From contig CAZUTK010000058.1 of assembly GCA_964623265.1 (NCBI GenBank), positions 1 through 17,462 on the forward strand: a stretch of DNA of 17,462 nt, given 5' to 3'. A program made the translations under genes and the position numbers. Origin of the DNA: CAZUTK01 sp964623265. Lineage in GTDB: Bacteria; Electryoneota; B3-LCP. Positions 13,814 to 17,462 of this stretch are shown piece after piece; within the stretch, counting starts at the first letter, position 1, and each line of letters starts with the position of its first letter. The notes under the pieces are model-generated. The model was not told the DNA's origin. It ran no database searches and worked only from the letters and a program-made list of their open reading frames with translations.

Positions 13814-16474
13814 TCATTTTAGCAAGATCCCCTTGACAAGGAGACGGGAAGAACCTTCGTCGATGCGGAAAAAATAGATCCCGGAGCCGGCGGAATTCGG
13901 AAATCGGCAGGGGATCGAATGAATCCCCGCTGGCAAAGTACCCAGAAAGTGCGTTTTGATCAAACTGCCGTTTAGACTAAAAATTTGCAGTACCGGATCG
14001 GCAGCGGAAGCTAAGGCGAATTGAATCTGCACCGTCTGATTGAAGGGATTCGGATATAGACTTAGAATTCTATACTGATCGGGCAGCGCTTTCCGGTTCC
14101 CACCCTGCACTCCCGTTGGGATTTGGAACCATTGCAGCACGGCATTAAGGAATTCCTGCCTCGAAGTTGTGCCACCCAAACCTGAAGCTCCTTCCAGCCC
14201 GAAACCGAGGAAGATCATCTTATAAGGCGATTCCAAGCGCACCCCTGCGATCGGCTGCGAGGCGCCTCCGTAACGCATGCAGACCACGGATGATGAGCCG
14301 GCGGTACACAGAATGTCGGTCGAAGTCTGATTGCCCGCTCCGCCGACTCCGGCGAGGAGGAGACTTAAGCCCGCAGTCACCGGATCTCCCGCTACGCCCT
14401 GCACCTGCAATTGATTCGACGATGCGCTGATGAAGCCTGCCCCCAGATAATCCGCCAGAAAGCTTTCTCCGGCGAGATCTTCCGCGATATTCTGTCCCGT
14501 CAGAAGCAGTGCCCCGCCGGAATCGAGAAAATTTCCCAGTACTTGTTGTTCCGTCGCTGTCAGGGTATTCTGGTTCTGATCGCCGGTGAACCAGATTAGT
14601 GCCTGGAAGTATGAATGCTCTGTCAGCGGCGGACCGTTGACGGAGGTATCCCATACATAGGTGTCATACCCCGCATTCTGCAATGGAGTCGAATAGAACG
14701 ACTCGAAGAAATCCCCTCCATCGTCATCTACCAACATCAATGGAGCCGGCGTCAGAAAGAAATCCGCTTCGGTGGAAGCACCGATCGTCACCTCAATATC
14801 AGAGACTTCGCGATCCGTATAGGGGATCTCCGGATCTACCACGATGCGATAACGCCCTGCGACAACGGGGAGCGAATAGATCCCGCCGCCCGGAACGGTG
14901 CTGCAGGTAAACAACGCCGAATCCGGCGGAAATGAACTATGATAAAACGCCAGATCCGCACGGATGGGATCACCGCTTCCCTGATCCTGGACGACCCCGT
15001 GAATCTCCCCCCAGCCCAGCACATCAAGGCTTAGAGTTGCCGTATCGTTGGCGGATATCGCACCGCCCGGCGACAGCGTCAGCAGCATCTGTGCGAATCC
15101 CGGTTCAGACGGTGTCCAAAATCCCAGACTGATCGTATCCACATCCGCAAAATCGAGAAATGAAGATCCGGCGGCGGTGAATGCACCGCTGATGGTGATA
15201 TTCACATTGCCGAAAGGAAGAATCCCCCCGTTGCCCACCAGCACCTTGACTTCGTATGGTACTCCCTGAAGGACCGGCAGCAGGCTGTCCGGCAGAAGAA
15301 AACCGAGGGCAACAGCATCATAATCCGGTGATTGATCTATGAATGGAGCCAGACCCATATAATTCAGATAGCACGACACCCAGCTCTGATCCATTGTCGC
15401 CGGATCACTGGAAGTCGCAGGGATACCCCCGTCGTCGTCGGCATCGCCGTCCAACAAAGTATCCACCAGCGCATAGGCAAAAGCCGTATAAGTGGAATCT
15501 TCCAAGATTTCGGCGCTGGCGTGATAGGCGTGAGCATACCAGGTGTTCCAGGCATTGTTCCACTGCCCGGGTCCGGCATAAGTGTCCATATAGGGCAGAT
15601 AATTCGGCAGCCAGGTCCATCCCGCCGCCGGATCCTGTGCAAACACCGACTTGCAGACTCCCCACAGAGCAGTTCCGCCGCTCATCGCCCAGACTTCGTT
15701 GCTGTTCAAGCGATTGGGATTCGCCTCCAACCACGCTTGAACATCGGCGCCGACATCCAGAGCGTGCGATACCGAGGTGGGATCGCTCTGCTCGATTCCG
15801 TATGCGTACAGCGTCCCCGCCGCCCAACCTTCGACCAGCGGGTGCAGCCGCTGATAAAATTCGGTGGTGCCGGTATACGGCAAACGGTGCGAGCGGAGGT
15901 ACGCGGCGCAGGAATCAGCATACCATAGATAGGAGCTGTCGCCATAAACCGCGCGGTAATAGGCTTCCGCCACAATCCCCCAGCCGCAATTGTGCACGCG
16001 ATAATAATCGCTGTCCGATCCTTCTTCATTATACGCCGGAAAATTCATCGTGTAGACCCAGGCGGCGTGGATATTCTCGCGATAGGTATCCAAATCGCCC
16101 GACCAACCGGCGTAAATGCTCCAGACGCGGATGGCTTCCTGCGTGTTGTCGGTCTGCACGATCGCCCAGAGCTCCGCACTTTCCCCTTCGTGCATCCCGC
16201 CGTACGCTGGATTCAGGGAGTCAAGCTCCTGCATAGAGGTCAGGAAATCGCAGATCTGAACGTATTCAAAGAGGAAATTATAAACATCCGGGGTGCGGGG
16301 GATTCCACTTTGGGGAATAAGGGTCGGTTCGCGGGCGAAACCGTGAGAAGTCGGGATTGTGCTCTGATATTTTTCGTAATCTTCGGTTGTCCAGTAGGGC
16401 GTCGGCTGCAGGATTGCGGGCAGGAAGGCGGTTCCCAGGACGGACAGAATGAAAAAAACAGGGATCTTTTTCAT
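13814..16474 (-). CDS. Large secreted multidomain protein with T9SS type A sorting domain
   Basis: 886 residues. The N-terminus MKKIPVFFILSVLGTAFLPA is a signal peptide (about 1-22). Residues 30-385 are rich in Trp, Tyr and helices with a repeated pattern (HNCGWGIVAEAYYRAVYGD, GGTALWGVCKS), suggesting an alpha/alpha-toroid like those of some glycoside hydrolases or polysaccharide lyases; I cannot assign a family or catalytic residues. Residues 388-485 look like a beta-sandwich. Residues 487-575 (GEIHGVVQDQGSGDPIRADL) are a carboxypeptidase-regulatory-like domain. Residues 577-785 (LMLVDDDGGDFFESF, GGALLLTGQNIAEDL) resemble an amidotransferase-like flavodoxin fold seen in secreted FCB proteins. 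Residues 800-886 (LYPNPFNQT to the terminal KGILLK) are the T9SS sorting domain, so it is probably exported through the outer membrane. ATG 16474 has AAAGG 9 nt upstream. It is separate from the operon to the left. A role on extracellular polysaccharide is speculative. Confidence 0.82.
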   Translation of the reverse strand: MKKIPVFFILSVLGTAFLPAILQPTPYWTTEDYEKYQSTIPTSHGFAREPTLIPQSGIPRTPDVYNFLFEYVQICDFLTSMQELDSLNPAYGGMHEGESAELWAIVQTDNTQEAIRVWSIYAGWSGDLDTYRENIHAAWVYTMNFPAYNEEGSDSDYYRVHNCGWGIVAEAYYRAVYGDSSYLWYADSCAAYLRSHRLPYTGTTEFYQRLHPLVEGWAAGTLYAYGIEQSDPTSVSHALDVGADVQAWLEANPNRLNSNEVWAMSGGTALWGVCKSVFAQDPAAGWTWLPNYLPYMDTYAGPGQWNNAWNTWYAHAYHASAEILEDSTYTAFAYALVDTLLDGDADDDGGIPATSSDPATMDQSWVSCYLNYMGLAPFIDQSPDYDAVALGFLLPDSLLPVLQGVPYEVKVLVGNGGILPFGNVNITISGAFTAAGSSFLDFADVDTISLGFWTPSEPGFAQMLLTLSPGGAISANDTATLSLDVLGWGEIHGVVQDQGSGDPIRADLAFYHSSFPPDSALFTCSTVPGGGIYSLPVVAGRYRIVVDPEIPYTDREVSDIEVTIGASTEADFFLTPAPLMLVDDDGGDFFESFYSTPLQNAGYDTYVWDTSVNGPPLTEHSYFQALIWFTGDQNQNTLTATEQQVLGNFLDSGGALLLTGQNIAEDLAGESFLADYLGAGFISASSNQLQVQGVAGDPVTAGLSLLLAGVGGAGNQTSTDILCTAGSSSVVCMRYGGASQPIAGVRLESPYKMIFLGFGLEGASGLGGTTSRQEFLNAVLQWFQIPTGVQGGNRKALPDQYRILSLYPNPFNQTVQIQFALASAADPVLQIFSLNGSLIKTHFLGTLPAGIHSIPCRFPNSAGSGIYFFRIDEGSSRLLVKGILLK

Positions 16475-16506
16475 AGGCTTTACCTTTCAGTGAACGGACG
16501 GATAAC

Positions 16507-16545
16507 GATCAACCCCCACTCCTCGCTTCGGAATGGGGGTTGATC
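16507..16545. repeat. 16-bp inverted repeat (hairpin) between two secreted-protein genes
   Basis: GATCAACCCCCACTCC (16507-16522) and GGAATGGGGGTTGATC (16530-16545) pair over 16 bp with one G-T-type mismatch around a 7-nt loop. It lies 93 bp beyond the stop of the LVIVD-repeat gene and about 32 bp before the ATG of the 886-residue gene, in the 164-bp spacer 16475-16638. On the minus strand no T-run follows, so it is not a textbook intrinsic terminator. It may be a factor-assisted terminator, an mRNA-stabilising hairpin or a binding site. I saw no clear promoter in this spacer. Confidence 0.65.
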
Positions 16546-16638
16546 TGCCATCGTGCAGTCTGCCGCGCTCGAGATTCTCGCTCCGGAAACCAGATCCGCA
16601 GATGCAGCGCGGCTACTGTCAGGTATGCCCCCCGCTGT

Positions 16639-17462
16639 CTATTTCAACAGCACTACCTTTCGGCTGTTCTCCCCCCAGGGCGTGCTGATTTGCACGAGAT
16701 AGGTGCCGCTCGACAAGTTCTGAGCATTCCAGTGAATTCTATGTTCGCCGCCGGACAGGCTTCCATCAAAGAGGGAAGCGACCGGCCGGCCCATCAAGTC
16801 GTACACGCCGATCCGCACATTCCCCGAGAAGGGAAGTTCGAAATTCACGACGGTGGACGCATTAAATGGATTGGGATAGCAATTCTTCAGCGTGAAGCTC
16901 GCAGGAGCAGAACCAGATTCCGGACGGATGCCGACGACTTCCTGATGATAGATTTCCAGAGCCCGTGTATCGCAGAGGACGACATAATCCGCATCCCATC
17001 CGACGACCTCATAGGCGTTGCCGGGCGAATCGACGTTTCCGTACCAGCGCGGATTTGACGGGTCACTGACGTCATACGCCGTCATCCCGGTCATCCAATG
17101 AGCCACATAGAGATACCCGTTGAAGTAGGTGACTCCGCGCGCCTGATCGCCGTCATATCCCACCGTAGAGACCAATGTGGGATTTGCGGGATTGCTGACA
17201 TCCACGATGACCAATCCCTCTTCTTCCGCGGCGATGAAGATATAGTCCCCGTTGACCGCCACCATGCGTGCGGCACCGATGGTCGGATAGTTCCCTTCCT
17301 GCACCGGTGCTGCCGGATTGGAGAGGCTGTATATGTAGACGCCGGCTGTGCTGGAAGCGACGTAGAGATACCCATTAGCTGCTGTGATCCCCTTGCTTTC
17401 CGCCGCAATGTTCACCTGCGTCACGAACGTGGGATTCGTCGGATTTGTGATATTCAGGACCT
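16639..17462 (-). CDS. Secreted LVIVD-repeat protein with T9SS type A sorting domain (5' end cut by window edge)
   Basis: 273 C-terminal residues are visible; the frame stays open to the right edge, so the signal peptide and start are outside. Four LVIVD-type repeats of roughly 40 residues are recognisable from their NPTNPTFV, NPAAPVQE, NPANPTLV and DPSNPRWY turns, each with a preceding V-x-N/D-I/V-S element (for example GLVIVDVSNPANP). These usually build a beta-propeller-like surface domain. The last 85 or so residues, from SFTLKNCYPNPFN to RKVVLLK, are the type IX secretion sorting domain, with GGEHRIHWNAQNLSSGTYLV near its middle. The protein is therefore expected to be exported to the cell surface or medium. 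No enzymatic function is implied. It lies upstream of the 886-residue secreted protein in the same direction, 164 bp apart. Confidence 0.87.
   Translation of the reverse strand, partial: VLNITNPTNPTFVTQVNIAAESKGITAANGYLYVASSTAGVYIYSLSNPAAPVQEGNYPTIGAARMVAVNGDYIFIAAEEEGLVIVDVSNPANPTLVSTVGYDGDQARGVTYFNGYLYVAHWMTGMTAYDVSDPSNPRWYGNVDSPGNAYEVVGWDADYVVLCDTRALEIYHQEVVGIRPESGSAPASFTLKNCYPNPFNASTVVNFELPFSGNVRIGVYDLMGRPVASLFDGSLSGGEHRIHWNAQNLSSGTYLVQISTPWGENSRKVVLLK

Noticed and set aside
15343..16236. Long open frame of about 297 codons on the plus strand, opposite the 886-residue secreted protein
   Set aside because: The product is dominated by Arg, Pro and Ser with no domain-like pattern, and the opposite strand has a signal peptide, recognisable domains and a sorting signal. 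It is an antisense shadow.
16540..17058. Plus-strand open frame of 172 codons opposite the LVIVD-repeat gene
   Set aside because: No motif or ribosome site; the opposing frame has repeats and a T9SS sorting domain.
1..17462. CRISPR arrays, tRNA or rRNA genes, transposases, phage genes
   Set aside because: I saw no regular short repeats with spacers, no RNA-gene signatures and no transposase or integrase motifs on either strand.

Overview
The window is a dense, almost entirely minus-strand stretch of a bacterial genome of roughly middling GC. Two neighbouring secreted proteins end in the type IX secretion (T9SS type A) sorting domain with the YPNPFN signature. That points to the Bacteroidota/FCB lineages, most likely an uncultured member known from a metagenome assembly. 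A run of 10 Ns at 12183-12192 supports a draft assembly. I cannot place the phylum more precisely.

Right-hand part (13814-17462): two genes for secreted, T9SS-sorted proteins. One is a 5'-truncated LVIVD-repeat beta-propeller-like protein running off the right edge. The other is an 886-residue multidomain exported protein. A strong 16-bp inverted repeat lies between them.

Left-hand part (1-13641): what looks like one long operon transcribed leftwards from a good promoter candidate at 13668-13696. The order is: an AMP-forming acyl/aryl-CoA ligase fused to a chorismate-mutase-like domain; a short DAHP synthase; a Wzx-type flippase with an apparent CTG start; a B12-binding-type radical SAM protein with a TTG start; a second radical SAM protein with a short SPASM/twitch domain; an LpxL/HtrB-like acyltransferase; an O-antigen ligase/polymerase-like membrane protein; and three tandem paralogous GT39/ArnT-like membrane glycosyltransferases, the last cut by the left edge. 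Genes overlap by 4-11 bp or are separated by 9-52 bp, so coordinated expression is likely.

Working model (inference): the cluster builds a lipid-linked glycan, flips it (Wzx), joins it to an acceptor (ligase), and decorates it at the periplasmic face with sugars from polyprenyl-phosphate donors (three GT39-like enzymes). The acyltransferase and two radical SAM enzymes would modify a lipid or sugar precursor. The ligase-chorismate-mutase fusion and the dedicated DAHP synthase are unusual here and suggest that a shikimate-derived aromatic acid is made locally and activated for attachment. The CM-like domain resembles the N-terminal CM half of CM-DAHP synthase fusions. Here it ends just before a free-standing DAHP synthase, as if that fusion had been cut at its linker and the CM half joined to the ligase. 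Several usual CM catalytic residues appear substituted, so it may be a regulatory domain. This module is the most novel part of the window.
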